A stretch of DNA of 50,294 nt from Oscillospiraceae bacterium. Lineage in GTDB: Bacteria > Bacillota > Clostridia > Oscillospirales > Ruminococcaceae. A program made the position numbers and the translations under genes. Location: contig JALEMR010000059.1 in assembly GCA_022768245.1 (NCBI GenBank), positions 1 to 50,294 on the forward strand, given 5' to 3'. Below are positions 9,165 through 18,983 of this stretch, piece after piece (the stretch's first letter is position 1; each line of letters begins with the position of its first letter). The notes beneath the pieces are model-generated. The model had not been told where the DNA came from and did not search any database. It worked only from the letters and a program-made list of their open reading frames with translations.

Positions 9165-9193
9165 ATTATATCATTTTTTTATCCATAAGTAAA
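9165..9193 (-). promoter_or_regulatory. Promoter of the GT-C glycosyltransferase
   Basis: On the minus strand TTTACT (9193-9188), 17-base spacer, and an extended TGATATAAT (-10 at 9170-9165) lie 30 bases before the start codon. Confidence 0.7.
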
Positions 9194-9231
9194 GGATAAT
9201 TTTATATTTGTTCCATGAGAAAAAGTCCCGC

Positions 9232-9247
9232 TGTTCCACATGGAACA
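9232..9247. promoter_or_regulatory. parS centromere site 2
   Basis: TGTTCCACATGGAACA, identical to site 1, in the divergent gap between the GT-C gene and the GH27 gene. Confidence 0.85.
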
Positions 9248-9278
9248 TTTTTATAGAATAACATTAACAATAATATCA

Positions 9279-9307
9279 TTGCAATCACTCCAAGGATATG
9301 GTATAAT
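9279..9307 (+). promoter_or_regulatory. Promoter of the GH27 gene
   Basis: TTGCAA (9279-9284), 17-base spacer, extended TGGTATAAT with -10 at 9302-9307, then GGAGGG as Shine-Dalgarno before the ATG. Confidence 0.7.
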
Positions 9308-9340
9308 AATAAAAACTGATAATATCGGAGGGATCATACA

Positions 9341-10597
9341 ATGGTCGCACAAACACCCCCTATGGGCTGGAACAGCTGGGACTGCTACGGCGCGTCCGTG
9401 CGCGAGGATATCGTCCGCGCAAATGCAGAATATATGGCAAAGAATCTTAAGGAATATGGCTGGGAGTATATCGTGGTGGATATCCAGTGGTCGGAGCCTA
9501 CCGCACAGAATCACGAGTATCACCCCTTTACCGAGCTTGAAATGGACGAGTACAGCAGACTTATCCCTGCTGTGAACCGCTTTCCGTCCGCTGCCGACGG
9601 AAAGGGCTTTGCTCCGCTGGGAGAGTATATCCACTCCCTCGGGCTGAAATTCGGAATACATATTATGAGAGGTATTCCACGTCAGGCTGTTCACCGCAAC
9701 ATAAAAATTCTCGGCACCGATAAGACTGCCCGTCAGATAGCCGATACAAATTCCACCTGCCGCTGGAATACCGACATGTACGGTATAAACTCCGAAGCGG
9801 AGGGCGCAGCCGAGTACTATAACAGCATATTCAGACTCTACGCCGAATGGGGCGTGGATTACGTCAAGGTGGACGACATCGCAAATCATTATCCTCACGG
9901 TGAGATAGAGCTTATCCGAAATGCGATAGACAACTGCGGACGGAAAATGGTGCTGTCATTATCTCCCGGACCTGCTCCCCTTGAAGAAGCGGAGCATTTA
10001 AAACAGCATGCCAATCTGTGGCGTATCACCGATGATTTCTGGGATAATTGGGAGCAGCTGTACGATATGTTCTTCCGTGCGGAGAAATGGTGCACACATG
10101 CGGGACCGGGACACTGGCCCGACGCGGATATGCTGCCTGTGGGAGCTATCCTCCAGGACTACGACAAAAATAACCGAACAAAATTCACCGAGGACGAGCA
10201 GATAACTATGCTCACTCTCTGGTGCATAATGCGTTCTCCCCTTATGATAGGCGGAGAGCTTACCATGAACGATGACTTCACCGAAAAGCTGCTGACAAAT
10301 TCCGCCGTTCTGGAAATGCTGACACAGTCCCGCTCCGCACATCAGCTTTTCCGCCGCACCGAAAACGGCTGCGAGAGGATAGTCTGGAAGGCTCACCGCA
10401 GAGACGGAGGATATTATATTGCCTTGTTCAACACCTCCGAGGAAAAGACAAAAATAACCGTATCTCTTGCCGAAGTCGAGATAGATACTCCCGTTGTGAG
10501 CATAAGAGAGTTGTGGTCGGGAGAGCAGAAGGACAACGTTTCCGAGATATCCGCAGAGGTTGCTCCACACGGAGCAAAGGTATTCTTTGCAGATTGA
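9341..10597 (+). CDS. Alpha-galactosidase, glycoside hydrolase family 27
   Basis: A 418-residue GH27 enzyme, which hydrolyses terminal alpha-galactose with retention. The diagnostic start TPPMGWNSWDCYG is at residue 5, VVDIQWSE follows, the nucleophile segment is GVDYVKVDDIA (the first Asp after VKV), and WRITDDFWDNW carries the likely acid/base Asp. The C-terminal 90 residues form the expected beta-sandwich. There is no signal peptide, so it should act inside the cell on imported galactosides such as melibiose- or raffinose-type sugars. No sugar transporter is adjacent; it is a single-gene unit with its own promoter and terminator. Confidence 0.9.
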   Translation: MVAQTPPMGWNSWDCYGASVREDIVRANAEYMAKNLKEYGWEYIVVDIQWSEPTAQNHEYHPFTELEMDEYSRLIPAVNRFPSAADGKGFAPLGEYIHSLGLKFGIHIMRGIPRQAVHRNIKILGTDKTARQIADTNSTCRWNTDMYGINSEAEGAAEYYNSIFRLYAEWGVDYVKVDDIANHYPHGEIELIRNAIDNCGRKMVLSLSPGPAPLEEAEHLKQHANLWRITDDFWDNWEQLYDMFFRAEKWCTHAGPGHWPDADMLPVGAILQDYDKNNRTKFTEDEQITMLTLWCIMRSPLMIGGELTMNDDFTEKLLTNSAVLEMLTQSRSAHQLFRRTENGCERIVWKAHRRDGGYYIALFNTSEEKTKITVSLAEVEIDTPVVSIRELWSGEQKDNVSEISAEVAPHGAKVFFAD

Positions 10598-10602
10598 TAC
10601 AG

Positions 10603-10638
10603 AGACGAAAAAGTACACAAATTGTATCGTCTTTTTTT
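10603..10638 (+). terminator. Terminator of the GH27 gene
   Basis: AGACGA (10603-10608) pairs with TCGTCT (10627-10632), with inner TACA/TGTA pairing, followed by seven T. Confidence 0.7.
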
Positions 10639-10672
10639 CACAAAAATCTACATGAGATTTCATAAAAAATGC

Positions 10673-10701
10673 TTGCAATTACTAAAAAAAAAGAGTAAAA
10701 T
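10673..10701 (+). promoter_or_regulatory. Promoter of guaB
   Basis: TTGCAA (10673-10678), 17-base spacer, TAAAAT (10696-10701), about 47 bases before the start; too short a leader for a purine riboswitch, and none is visible. Confidence 0.55.
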
Positions 10702-10736
10702 TGTAATAATATAAGTATAACTAAATAGGTTTATAG

Positions 10737-12224
<1,488 letters not shown>

Positions 12225-12244
12225 ACATCGGTTAAGTAATGACG

Positions 12245-12286
12245 ATCGGCTTACAGTTCAAATTTCGGACTGTAAGCCGATTTTTT
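12245..12286 (+). terminator. Terminator of guaB
   Basis: ATCGGCTTACAGT pairs perfectly with ACTGTAAGCCGAT over an 11-base loop and is followed by six T. Confidence 0.93.
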
Positions 12287-12361
12287 GCCGCTGTTTCCCG
12301 CAAATCACATAAATATGAAATTATTGGTCGATAATTTTTCTTGTTTTTGTTTAGATTTTTA

Positions 12362-12390
12362 TTGACAATATCGTATCAATGTAGTATAAT
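12362..12390 (+). promoter_or_regulatory. Promoter of the SGNH lipoprotein gene
   Basis: TTGACA (12362-12367), 17-base spacer, TATAAT (12385-12390): exact sigma-A consensus. Confidence 0.88.
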
Positions 12391-12428
12391 TAAATAGTCA
12401 GTAAACGATTAAAATAGGACTTGTGAAA

Positions 12429-13697
12429 ATGAGAAAGAATGTAAAAAATATTATTTTAGCAATACTTGTCTCCACTGTTGTCTGCGGCTGCGGAAACAGT
12501 TCGGACGTTCAGACTGCAGCATCTGAAACAGAGTCCGACACCATCACCGCAGAAACAAAGGAAAGCTCCGATACGGAAAAGTATACCACCGAACAGGAGT
12601 CCAAAGCTTCGGAGGAGACCTCCAAGGTAAGAGAAGAGAGTGTTTCACATGAAACAATTTCCTCCGCCACCGCAGAAGCCTCCAAAACAGGCGAGCTTAT
12701 CCCCGAAAGCAGCACAAAGCCCACCGAGACAACTCCCACTGAAACAACTGTGCAGACCACAGCGTCTTCCGCTGCGGCAGCAGTGACAACAGCTGCTCCC
12801 GTTCAGACAACTCCTGCGGAGACCACCTTTAAAACAGTGGATAAGGACAAATATAAAATCGCCGAGGACGTTGTCTTTTCGGAATATTTTGCAGACAGTC
12901 TCTTCGTGGGCGATTCTATCTGCAGCGGTCTGAAAATATACGGCGGCTGCCTTAACGTAGAGAATGTTGCCGCAAGACTTAATGTCTCCACATGGGGAAT
13001 CAACAAATACACCTTCCAGTACAAGAGCAACTCCACCGCCGAGCTTGATGCGCTGAGCATCGTAAAGCTGTATCAGCCTAAGCAGATATACATATGGATG
13101 GGCATGAACGATCTGTATGTGGTGAGCGCGGAAAAATATGCGGAGAATCTATGCAGTCTCGCACAAAGCTATATGGAAGCCGCCCCTGGCTGCAAGGTAT
13201 ATGCTGTGTCTATTTCTCCTATGAGCAGCACTCATAAGTGGAACGTCGAGCTGGACGGAAACAATCGTATCAACGAATATAATAAGGCTGTTCAGAAAAA
13301 GTGCAGCGAGGTGGATTACCTGACCTATATCAATATCCATGATTCGCTGACCGACAGTTCAGGCTATCTTGCTTCCGAGAATAACGGCGGAGACGGCATT
13401 CATCTTTCGGCAAGCGCATATAAAAAGGTCCTCACGGAAATATACTACTTTATGGAATACGAGCGCAATACCAACGCTGATGAGCCCGAAGAAACGGTTT
13501 CCGAGACCACTGCCGAGACTGCGGCAGAAACTAAAGAGACCACATCGGATATCACAACAGCTCCCGAGCCGGATATGACGACAGTTCCTTCCGAGACCGA
13601 GGAAACCACCGTGACAACAGTTCCTCCCGAGGAGGACGAGCCTTCCGCTTCCTCGGCGAATAAATTCAAATATTTCCTTGACAAGCTTGATAAGTAA
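12429..13697 (+). CDS. SGNH/GDSL-hydrolase lipoprotein with Thr/Ser/Glu-rich linkers
   Basis: A 422-residue surface lipoprotein. The N-terminus has basic residues, a hydrophobic run ILAILVSTVV and a lipobox-like VCGC, so the second Cys is probably lipidated. Residues about 25-140 are low-complexity Thr/Ser/Glu sequence. An SGNH domain follows: block I FVGDSIC with nucleophile S163, block III GMND, and block V GDGIHLS with D322 and H325. A second Thr/Glu-rich stretch lies at about 345-405. SGNH enzymes of this layout are esterases, often deacetylating carbohydrates, at the cell surface. The ATG is chosen because AGGA is nine bases upstream; a GTG two codons earlier is too close. A parS site lies inside the gene. 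Confidence 0.82.
   Translation: MRKNVKNIILAILVSTVVCGCGNSSDVQTAASETESDTITAETKESSDTEKYTTEQESKASEETSKVREESVSHETISSATAEASKTGELIPESSTKPTETTPTETTVQTTASSAAAAVTTAAPVQTTPAETTFKTVDKDKYKIAEDVVFSEYFADSLFVGDSICSGLKIYGGCLNVENVAARLNVSTWGINKYTFQYKSNSTAELDALSIVKLYQPKQIYIWMGMNDLYVVSAEKYAENLCSLAQSYMEAAPGCKVYAVSISPMSSTHKWNVELDGNNRINEYNKAVQKKCSEVDYLTYINIHDSLTDSSGYLASENNGGDGIHLSASAYKKVLTEIYYFMEYERNTNADEPEETVSETTAETAAETKETTSDITTAPEPDMTTVPSETEETTVTTVPPEEDEPSASSANKFKYFLDKLDK
12641..12656. promoter_or_regulatory. parS centromere site 3, inside a coding region
   Basis: TGTTTCACATGAAACA differs from the Bacillus parS consensus at one base and lies within the low-complexity linker of the SGNH lipoprotein, encoding Val-Ser-His-Glu-Thr. 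It is the only site here with T/A arms on both sides. Confidence 0.85.
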
Positions 13698-13702
13698 TAA
13701 AA

Positions 13703-13740
13703 ATCCCTGCTCCGAATAAATTCAGAGCAGGGATTTTTTC
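13703..13740. terminator. Terminator between convergent SGNH and serS1 genes
   Basis: ATCCCTGCTC (13703-13712) pairs with GAGCAGGGAT (13725-13734) followed by T; five A precede, so it also works for serS1 on the minus strand. Confidence 0.9.
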
Positions 13741-13748
13741 TGTTAAAA

Positions 13749-15032
13749 TTACTTGACCTTGATAACGTCCATGCCGCCCATGTAAGGTCTGAGGACCTCG
13801 GGTATCCTGATGGAGCCGTCCTCGTTGAGATTATTCTCAAGAAGAGCAATAAGCATTCTCGGAGGAGCAACAACGGTGTTGTTGAGAGTATGTGCGAAAT
13901 ACTTTCCGTTTTCGCCGTTGACTCTTATCTTAAGACGTCTTGCCTGAGCGTCGCCAAGATTGGAGCAGGAGCCTACCTCGAAATACTTCTTCTGTCTGGG
14001 AGACCATGCTTCAACGTCGTAGCTCTTGACCTTAAGGTCAGCAAGGTCGCCTGAGCAGCACTCGATAGTTCTTACGGGCACGTCCATTGAACGGAACAGA
14101 TCGACGGTATTCTTCCAGAGCTTGTCGAACCACATCATGCTGTCCTCGGGCTTGCAGACAACTATCATTTCCTGCTTTTCAAACTGATGAATTCTGTAAA
14201 CGCCTCTCTCCTCGATGCCGTGTGCGCCCTTTTCCTTTCTGAAGCAGGGAGAATAGCTGGTAAGAGTATGAGGAAGAGTATCCTCGGGGACTATAGTGTC
14301 GATGTACTTGCCTATCATGGAGTGCTCGCTGGTGCCGATAAGATAGAGGTCCTCGCCCTCGATCTTGTACATCATTGCGTCCATTTCGGCAAAGCTCATA
14401 ACGCCGTCAACAACGCTGCTTCTTATCATAAAGGGAGGCACACAATATGTAAAGCCCCTGTTGATCATGAAGTCTCTTGCATAGGAGATAACTGCGGAAT
14501 GAAGTCTCGCGATATCGCCCATGAGATAGTAGAAGCCGTTGCCTGCAACACGTCTTGCAGCGTCAAGGTCGATACCGTGGAGCTTCTCCATAATATCGGT
14601 GTGATAAGGAATCTCAAAATCGGGAACGAAGGGCTCGCCGAATTTTTCAATTTCGACATTCTCGCTGTCGTCCTTTCCGATAGGAACAGAAGGGTCGATA
14701 ATGTTGGGGATAGTCATCATATCCTTCTTTATCTTTTCGGAAAGCTCCTCTTCCAGCTTTTCAAGCTCTGCAAGTCTTGCAGCATTTTCGGAGACCTGCT
14801 TCTTGACAGCCTCTGCCTCATCCTTTTTGCCCTGAGCCATAAGAGCGCCTATTTCCTTAGAAAGCTTATTTCTGGAAGCGCGGAGATTATCGCCCTCCTG
14901 CTTAGCGTCTCTGAGCTGCTTGTCAAGCTCGATGACCTCGTCTACCAGAGGAAGCTTGCTGTCCTGAAATTTCTTTCTGATATTTTCCTTAACTGCGTCG
15001 GGATTTTCCCTTAAAAACTTAATATCTATCAT
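13749..15032 (-). CDS. serS: Seryl-tRNA synthetase, copy 1
   Basis: A 427-residue class II synthetase that charges tRNA-Ser. The N-terminal 110 residues form the tRNA-binding coiled coil. Class II motif 2 is SYSPCFRKEKGAHGIEERGVYRIHQFEK, and motif 3 is near the C-terminus at NNTVVAPPRMLIALLENN (PPR). Length and motifs are normal. It is the outermost gene of the left block, with its own promoter, and a second serS (42012-43295) about 85 percent identical by eye lies at the mirror position. I see no T-box leader. Confidence 0.96.
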   Translation of the reverse strand: MIDIKFLRENPDAVKENIRKKFQDSKLPLVDEVIELDKQLRDAKQEGDNLRASRNKLSKEIGALMAQGKKDEAEAVKKQVSENAARLAELEKLEEELSEKIKKDMMTIPNIIDPSVPIGKDDSENVEIEKFGEPFVPDFEIPYHTDIMEKLHGIDLDAARRVAGNGFYYLMGDIARLHSAVISYARDFMINRGFTYCVPPFMIRSSVVDGVMSFAEMDAMMYKIEGEDLYLIGTSEHSMIGKYIDTIVPEDTLPHTLTSYSPCFRKEKGAHGIEERGVYRIHQFEKQEMIVVCKPEDSMMWFDKLWKNTVDLFRSMDVPVRTIECCSGDLADLKVKSYDVEAWSPRQKKYFEVGSCSNLGDAQARRLKIRVNGENGKYFAHTLNNTVVAPPRMLIALLENNLNEDGSIRIPEVLRPYMGGMDVIKVK

Positions 15033-15074
15033 TTTAATATCTCTCCAATCCGGCAGTAACTGCCTAACATTTAT

Positions 15075-15102
15075 ATTATATCACATTGTCGGAAAAAATC
15101 AA
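15075..15102 (-). promoter_or_regulatory. Promoter of serS1
   Basis: Minus strand TTGATT (15102-15097), 16-base spacer, extended TGATATAAT with -10 at 15080-15075. Confidence 0.65.
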
Positions 15103-15126
15103 GTATGATATATATTTTTATAATGA

Positions 15127-15150
15127 AAAATGTTCCCTGCGGAACATTTT
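15127..15150. terminator. Palindromic hairpin between parB1 and serS1; degenerate parS-like
   Basis: AAAATGTTCC pairs with GGAACATTTT around CTGC, giving a ten-base stem with A and T tails, usable as a weak terminator for parB1. The arms equal those of the parS sites (TGTTCC/GGAACA), but the central four bases are CTGC instead of ACAT, so it may be a decayed parS. Confidence 0.5.
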
Positions 15151-15160
15151 CCTCATTATT

Positions 15161-16027
15161 TTACAAAAGCTTCAGCAGATCTGCGATACCGCTGAGGTCG
15201 TCCTTGTTAAAGAAGTCGATAGATATGCTGCCCTTTCCGTCCCTGCCGGGAGTTATTTTCACCTTTCTTCCGAGACGGTCGGTGAGACTTAATTCCACTT
15301 CCGTGTAATAGTTTCTGACCTTTTTGTCAAGCTCGTCGATATCGGACACATCCTCGTCGTTTTTCGTCTGATATTCCGCGGCTATCCTTTCGATATTTCT
15401 TACGGTCAGCAGACCGTTAGCTGCTCTTTCTGCGACTTCAATCATAAAATCCTCGTCGTCGATACCCGCCAGAGCCTTAGCATGTCCGACGGTTATTTCA
15501 TCGTTTTTGAGCATATCCTGCACCCGCTCGGGAAGATTGAGCAGCCGCACCGAATTCGCAATAACGGAGCGGGATTTTCCCACCATTTTTGCAAGAGCTT
15601 CCTGAGTGATATTATAATTGTCGATAAGCTGCTTGTACGCCGCTGCTTCTTCGATAGGGTTCAGGTCTGCGCGCTGGATATTCTCGATAAGGGCAATTTT
15701 TGCGGTATCCTCATCGGTAAGCTCGCGGACGATAATAGGTATCTCGCTTATCCCCGCGACCTTGCATGCCCTCCATCTGCGCTCGCCCGCAACTATCTGA
15801 TAGCGCTCGTCCGCAATGGGACGAACAATGATAGGCTGGATAAGACCATGCTCGCTGATAGATTCAGCCAGCTTCTGTATTTCCGCCTCGTCGAAATTTT
15901 TACGGGGCTGATTTTTATTCGGCTCAATATCGGTAAGTCTGACGTGACGGATACTTTCCTTGTCGTCGAGAGTATTGTCGTCGAAGATAGCATCAAGACC
16001 CATTCCGAGTCCGCCTTTTTTCGCCAT
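15161..16027 (-). CDS. parB: Chromosome-partitioning protein ParB, copy 1
   Basis: A 288-residue ParB (Spo0J), the CTP-dependent clamp that loads at parS and spreads. The N-terminus KKGGLGMGLDAIF is the classical ParA-stimulating segment. The CTP-binding region has IQPIIVRP, GERRWRA and ENIQRADLNPIEEA. The HTH recognition segment is GKSRSVIANSVRLL, with Arg before Ser as in parS-binding ParBs (Noc has Gln there). The C-terminal 50 residues form the dimer domain. It lies 34 bases after parA1 in one operon and is the canonical copy compared with parB2. Confidence 0.95.
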   Translation of the reverse strand: MAKKGGLGMGLDAIFDDNTLDDKESIRHVRLTDIEPNKNQPRKNFDEAEIQKLAESISEHGLIQPIIVRPIADERYQIVAGERRWRACKVAGISEIPIIVRELTDEDTAKIALIENIQRADLNPIEEAAAYKQLIDNYNITQEALAKMVGKSRSVIANSVRLLNLPERVQDMLKNDEITVGHAKALAGIDDEDFMIEVAERAANGLLTVRNIERIAAEYQTKNDEDVSDIDELDKKVRNYYTEVELSLTDRLGRKVKITPGRDGKGSISIDFFNKDDLSGIADLLKLL

Positions 16028-16061
16028 GTTGTTTCCTGCCTTTCCGTTGTTTTTTTATTCT

Positions 16062-16916
16062 TTATTTTTCAGCCATAGCCTTTTTTCCCTTAACAAGCTT
16101 TCCGACCTTTTCGGCAATAGTCTCCTTTTTTGACCTTGTGGGAGAAGCAGTTATCCCATGGCGGGCAAGTATCTCTATTGCAAGATCTTCGTAAGCCTCG
16201 GAGCCCTTGGAAGCCTTGTCGTAATAGTAAACGGGCATACCATAGCTTGGAGCCTCGGACAGTCTTACATTCTTGGGTATGACTGTATCGAAGGTCTTTT
16301 TGGGAAAATGCTTTCTCACCTCGTCCGCCACCTGATTTGTAAGATTGAGACGTGGGTCGAACATGGTGAACAGTATGCCTTCGATGTCGATATTCGGATT
16401 ATATCTCTCCTTGATGCTGCGGATAAAATCCACTACCTGACTTAGTCCCTCCAGGGAGTAATACTCGCACTGCATAGGGATAAGCACAGTATCGCAAGCT
16501 GCCAGAGTATTCACTGTTATAAGCGAGGTGGAAGGAGGACTGTCGATAATGATAAAATCGTAATCGTCCTTAACGGACAGAAGCTGCATTTTCAGTCTGT
16601 TTGCGCGGTTTTCCATTTCGATAAGCTCGATATCCGCGCCCGTCAGATTATTGTTCGAAGGCAGCACCGAAAGATCATCAAAATCGGTTTTGATAATGCA
16701 GTCCTGAATACGTTTTGTACCGATGATAACGTCGTAAACGGAGGACTCTATCTTTTTCTTTTTAATGCCAAGTCCGCTGGTCGCGTTTCCCTGAGGATCC
16801 ATATCGACCACAAGTATCCTCTGTCCCAGCACACCCATAGATGCTGCGACATTAACAACGGTAGTCGATTTACCAACGCCGCCCTTTTTATTGGCGACAG
16901 TAATAATATCTGCCAT
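16062..16916 (-). CDS. parA: Chromosome-partitioning ATPase ParA (Soj), copy 1
   Basis: A 284-residue deviant-Walker ParA-type ATPase. The P-loop KKGGVGKSTT is at residue 10; the A' motif DMDPQGNATSGLG follows, and Walker B is FIIIDSPPS near residue 120. It binds nucleoid DNA as an ATP dimer and is released by ParB. A Lys-rich tail of about 25 residues extends beyond the usual end. It begins an operon with parB1; the promoter at 16972-17000 has a parS site 23 bases upstream of its -35 hexamer, as for the parA2 promoter. By eye it is less than half identical to ParA2. Confidence 0.95.
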   Translation of the reverse strand: MADIITVANKKGGVGKSTTVVNVAASMGVLGQRILVVDMDPQGNATSGLGIKKKKIESSVYDVIIGTKRIQDCIIKTDFDDLSVLPSNNNLTGADIELIEMENRANRLKMQLLSVKDDYDFIIIDSPPSTSLITVNTLAACDTVLIPMQCEYYSLEGLSQVVDFIRSIKERYNPNIDIEGILFTMFDPRLNLTNQVADEVRKHFPKKTFDTVIPKNVRLSEAPSYGMPVYYYDKASKGSEAYEDLAIEILARHGITASPTRSKKETIAEKVGKLVKGKKAMAEK

Positions 16917-16971
16917 TGTGATCTCCTATTCTATGTATTATTAATCTAAAAGACTATACGTCCATGATTTT

Positions 16972-17000
16972 ATTATATCACATAAAATATTATATTACAA
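16972..17000 (-). promoter_or_regulatory. Promoter of parA1-parB1
   Basis: Minus strand TTGTAA (17000-16995), 17-base spacer, extended TGATATAAT with -10 at 16977-16972. Confidence 0.65.
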
Positions 17001-17023
17001 TGGTATTTTACATAAAATATAAA

Positions 17024-17039
17024 TGTTCCACATGAAACA
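17024..17039. promoter_or_regulatory. parS centromere site 4, upstream of the parA1 promoter
   Basis: TGTTCCACATGAAACA has one C/G-type and one T/A-type arm. Its place between noc1 and the parA1 promoter suggests it may also mediate ParB autoregulation. Confidence 0.85.
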
Positions 17040-17050
17040 ATTCGACAAAA

Positions 17051-17881
17051 TCACTCCGACATATTTTCGGTAGGAATTTTCACGATAAATTCCACATAAC
17101 CGTCACCCTTGATTTTTCTGCTTTCGCACTCCACGCCTGCAGCCTTCATTATCTCCACCGCATGATTTATCGAATTGGAGAAAAGACTCATATGACGAAA
17201 AAGACTGCTGCGGCGCTTAAGCTTTTCCTCGGACCTTGTCTTTTCAAGGAGACCTGCCACATATTTTTCCGTCTGCTCCACGTTATAGCCCTTGCGATAA
17301 ATTGTCTCGATAATATTTTCCCGTATCTCGGCGTTGTCAATCTTGAGGATAGCTCTCGCATGGCGTTCGGTCAGCTTGTACTCGAATATCTTTCTTCTTT
17401 CCCTGTCAGTGAGTTTAAGCAGACGAAGCTTGTTTGCAACGGTGGACTGAGTTTTCCCGAGACGTCTTGCAGCCTCCTCTTGGGTAAGCCCGTAGGTGTC
17501 GATCATTTTGCGGATAGCCTCCGCCTCTTCAAAGCAGTTGATATCCTTCCGCTGGATATTCTCCACGAGCGCCATAACAGCGGACTCACTTTCGGTGATA
17601 TCCATAACGATGCATGGCACGGTATCAAAGCCGCAGACGATAGCCGCGCGGTATCTTCTCTCGCCAGCTACAATTTCATAGCTGACTATATTGTTGGTAT
17701 TTTTTTCACGGACGGTCAGCGGCTGGATAATGCCATTGCTTCTGATGCTTTCGGCAAGGCAGAAGATATCGTCCTCGTCGAAATTTTTCCGCGGCTGATT
17801 GGGATTAGACGATATCCTCGCCACAGGAATGTCGATAATTCTCCCCACGACTTTTTCTCTTGTCAATAATGGAATGTTCAT
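17051..17881 (-). CDS. noc: Nucleoid occlusion protein Noc, copy 1
   Basis: A 276-residue ParB paralogue of the Noc type, which binds scattered sites and the membrane to keep FtsZ off the nucleoid. The ParB-like CTP domain has GERRYRA and ENIQRKDINCFEEA. The HTH segment is GKTQSTVANKLRLL, with the Gln and Lys that distinguish Noc from ParB. The N-terminus NIPLLTREKVVGRI is a possible membrane-targeting amphipathic segment. AAAGGA lies eight bases before the ATG, and the gene has its own promoter. By eye about half identical to noc2. Confidence 0.88.
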   Translation of the reverse strand: MNIPLLTREKVVGRIIDIPVARISSNPNQPRKNFDEDDIFCLAESIRSNGIIQPLTVREKNTNNIVSYEIVAGERRYRAAIVCGFDTVPCIVMDITESESAVMALVENIQRKDINCFEEAEAIRKMIDTYGLTQEEAARRLGKTQSTVANKLRLLKLTDRERRKIFEYKLTERHARAILKIDNAEIRENIIETIYRKGYNVEQTEKYVAGLLEKTRSEEKLKRRSSLFRHMSLFSNSINHAVEIMKAAGVECESRKIKGDGYVEFIVKIPTENMSE

Positions 17882-17932
17882 TGTAATATCCTTTCTTTCC
17901 GATGTCCCTATGATGATTATTTCTTTAAGCTA

Positions 17933-17961
17933 ATATTACAATAAATTTCCGATAAAGTAAA
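17933..17961 (-). promoter_or_regulatory. Promoter of noc1
   Basis: Minus strand TTTACT (17961-17956), 17-base spacer, TAATAT (17938-17933). Confidence 0.5.
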
Positions 17962-18019
17962 TAAAAAATAATCACCGTCCTGCGATAAAAATCTTCAAAA
18001 TCTATCACAAGACGATGAT
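17960..18019 (-). terminator. Terminator of the rnpA-to-rsmG1 operon
   Basis: On the minus strand a 17-base stem (18019-18003 with 17987-17971) pairs throughout if three G-U wobbles are allowed, and is followed by TATTTTTTATTT. The wobbles fall only on the minus-strand RNA, showing which direction is served. Confidence 0.8.
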
Positions 18020-18021
18020 AT

Positions 18022-18735
18022 TCATAAATGTTTCTTGCCTATCTGACCGCTGTTTCTGGGATATTTTAGCGGAGTATGCGATATTTTTTTAACGACAGCG
18101 ATTTTCCTTCCGTCCCCGTTCAGGTCATAATCCACGATTTTGTCAATTTTTCCGCCAAGAATTATCACAGCATTTTCTGCGGCAGAAATATCCTCACCGG
18201 GACCCTTCATCGCAATAAAGCACCCGCCGACCTTCACATAAGGCAGGCAATACTCGCACAAAACAGGCATAGCCGCCACCGCCCTTGCGACTGCGAAATC
18301 ATAGCACTCGCGAAGCTCTGTTTTCTTTGCGCATTCCTCCGCTCTGCCGTGGATACATTCCATGTGAAGCATTATCTTCTCCGATACCTCGCTGAGGAAA
18401 TTGATACGTTTATTAAGACTGTCCAGCAGAGTGACCTTCAAGTCGGGACGATATATCTTCATAGGTATCCCGGGAAAACCCGCGCCTGTTCCAACATCAA
18501 TAACTGCCGCATTTTCCTTAATATCGGCGTACTTGAAGATAAGCAGCGAATCCAGAAAATGCTTGACGGTTATCCCCTCGGGATCGGTTATCGCGGTAAG
18601 ATTTATCTTATTGTTCCAATCGGTGAGCAGCTCGGAATACTCATAAAATTTATCATACATTTCATCGGTTATTGTCAGTTCATTTTCCTTAAACAGTCCG
18701 ATGAATTTTTCTTTTTCGATTATCATTGTATTCAC
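18022..18735 (-). CDS. rsmG: 16S rRNA (guanine-527-N7)-methyltransferase RsmG, copy 1
   Basis: A 237-residue SAM-dependent enzyme methylating G527 of 16S rRNA. The SAM motif [14 protein letters not shown] is near residue 80, DSLNKRINFL follows, and [16 protein letters not shown] is the usual RsmG central segment. It is the last gene of the outward operon from rnpA, separated from mnmG1 by 245 bases that hold a dispersed repeat; in the second block the equivalent pair overlaps by eight bases. Confidence 0.95.
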   Translation of the reverse strand: MNTMIIEKEKFIGLFKENELTITDEMYDKFYEYSELLTDWNNKINLTAITDPEGITVKHFLDSLLIFKYADIKENAAVIDVGTGAGFPGIPMKIYRPDLKVTLLDSLNKRINFLSEVSEKIMLHMECIHGRAEECAKKTELRECYDFAVARAVAAMPVLCEYCLPYVKVGGCFIAMKGPGEDISAAENAVIILGGKIDKIVDYDLNGDGRKIAVVKKISHTPLKYPRNSGQIGKKHL

Positions 18736-18830
18736 CTCTTTTTGAATATCTCTTTATGTTGTATATGATAGGCAGTTTGTATTCAGCAAAGCACCTGTTC
18801 GGATTCGTGCTCGGATCTACCGACTATTCA

Positions 18831-18983
18831 CTGTTCGTTTTGCGGAGCCTTCGGAAACCTGCAGCCTTGAAAGGCTGGCGAACTTTTTATGGCGGACTTA
18901 CTTCTTAACAGCTATTAATCTCAACCTCGAACTAAGTACTAAGTACTATGTACTACGTACTCCCCGCTATTTGCTCCGAACTA
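18831..18983 (-). repeat. Dispersed heptamer/hairpin repeat, copy A (short form)
   Basis: Read on the minus strand from the mnmG1 stop: eight heptamers, mostly headed TAG (TAGTTCG, GAGCAAA, TAGCGGG, GAGTACG, TAGTACA, TAGTACT twice, TAGTTCG), then a GAGGTTGAGA-type bridge, a conserved module containing GCCATAAAAAGTTCGCC and the hairpin CAGCCTTTCAAGGCTG, and an end GGCTCCGCAAAACGAACA. All three parts recur in the same order in copy B (30613-31008); copy A lacks about 200 internal bases. The first heptamer provides the TAG stop of mnmG1. No protein is likely. Confidence 0.8.

Noticed and set aside
15131..15146. TGTTCCCTGCGGAACA as a ninth functional parS
   Set aside because: The central four bases differ from every other site; kept only as a hairpin/decayed site.
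18934..18961. CRISPR-like short tandem array near mnmG1
   Set aside because: The period is seven bases with no spacers; it is the heptamer part of the dispersed repeat.
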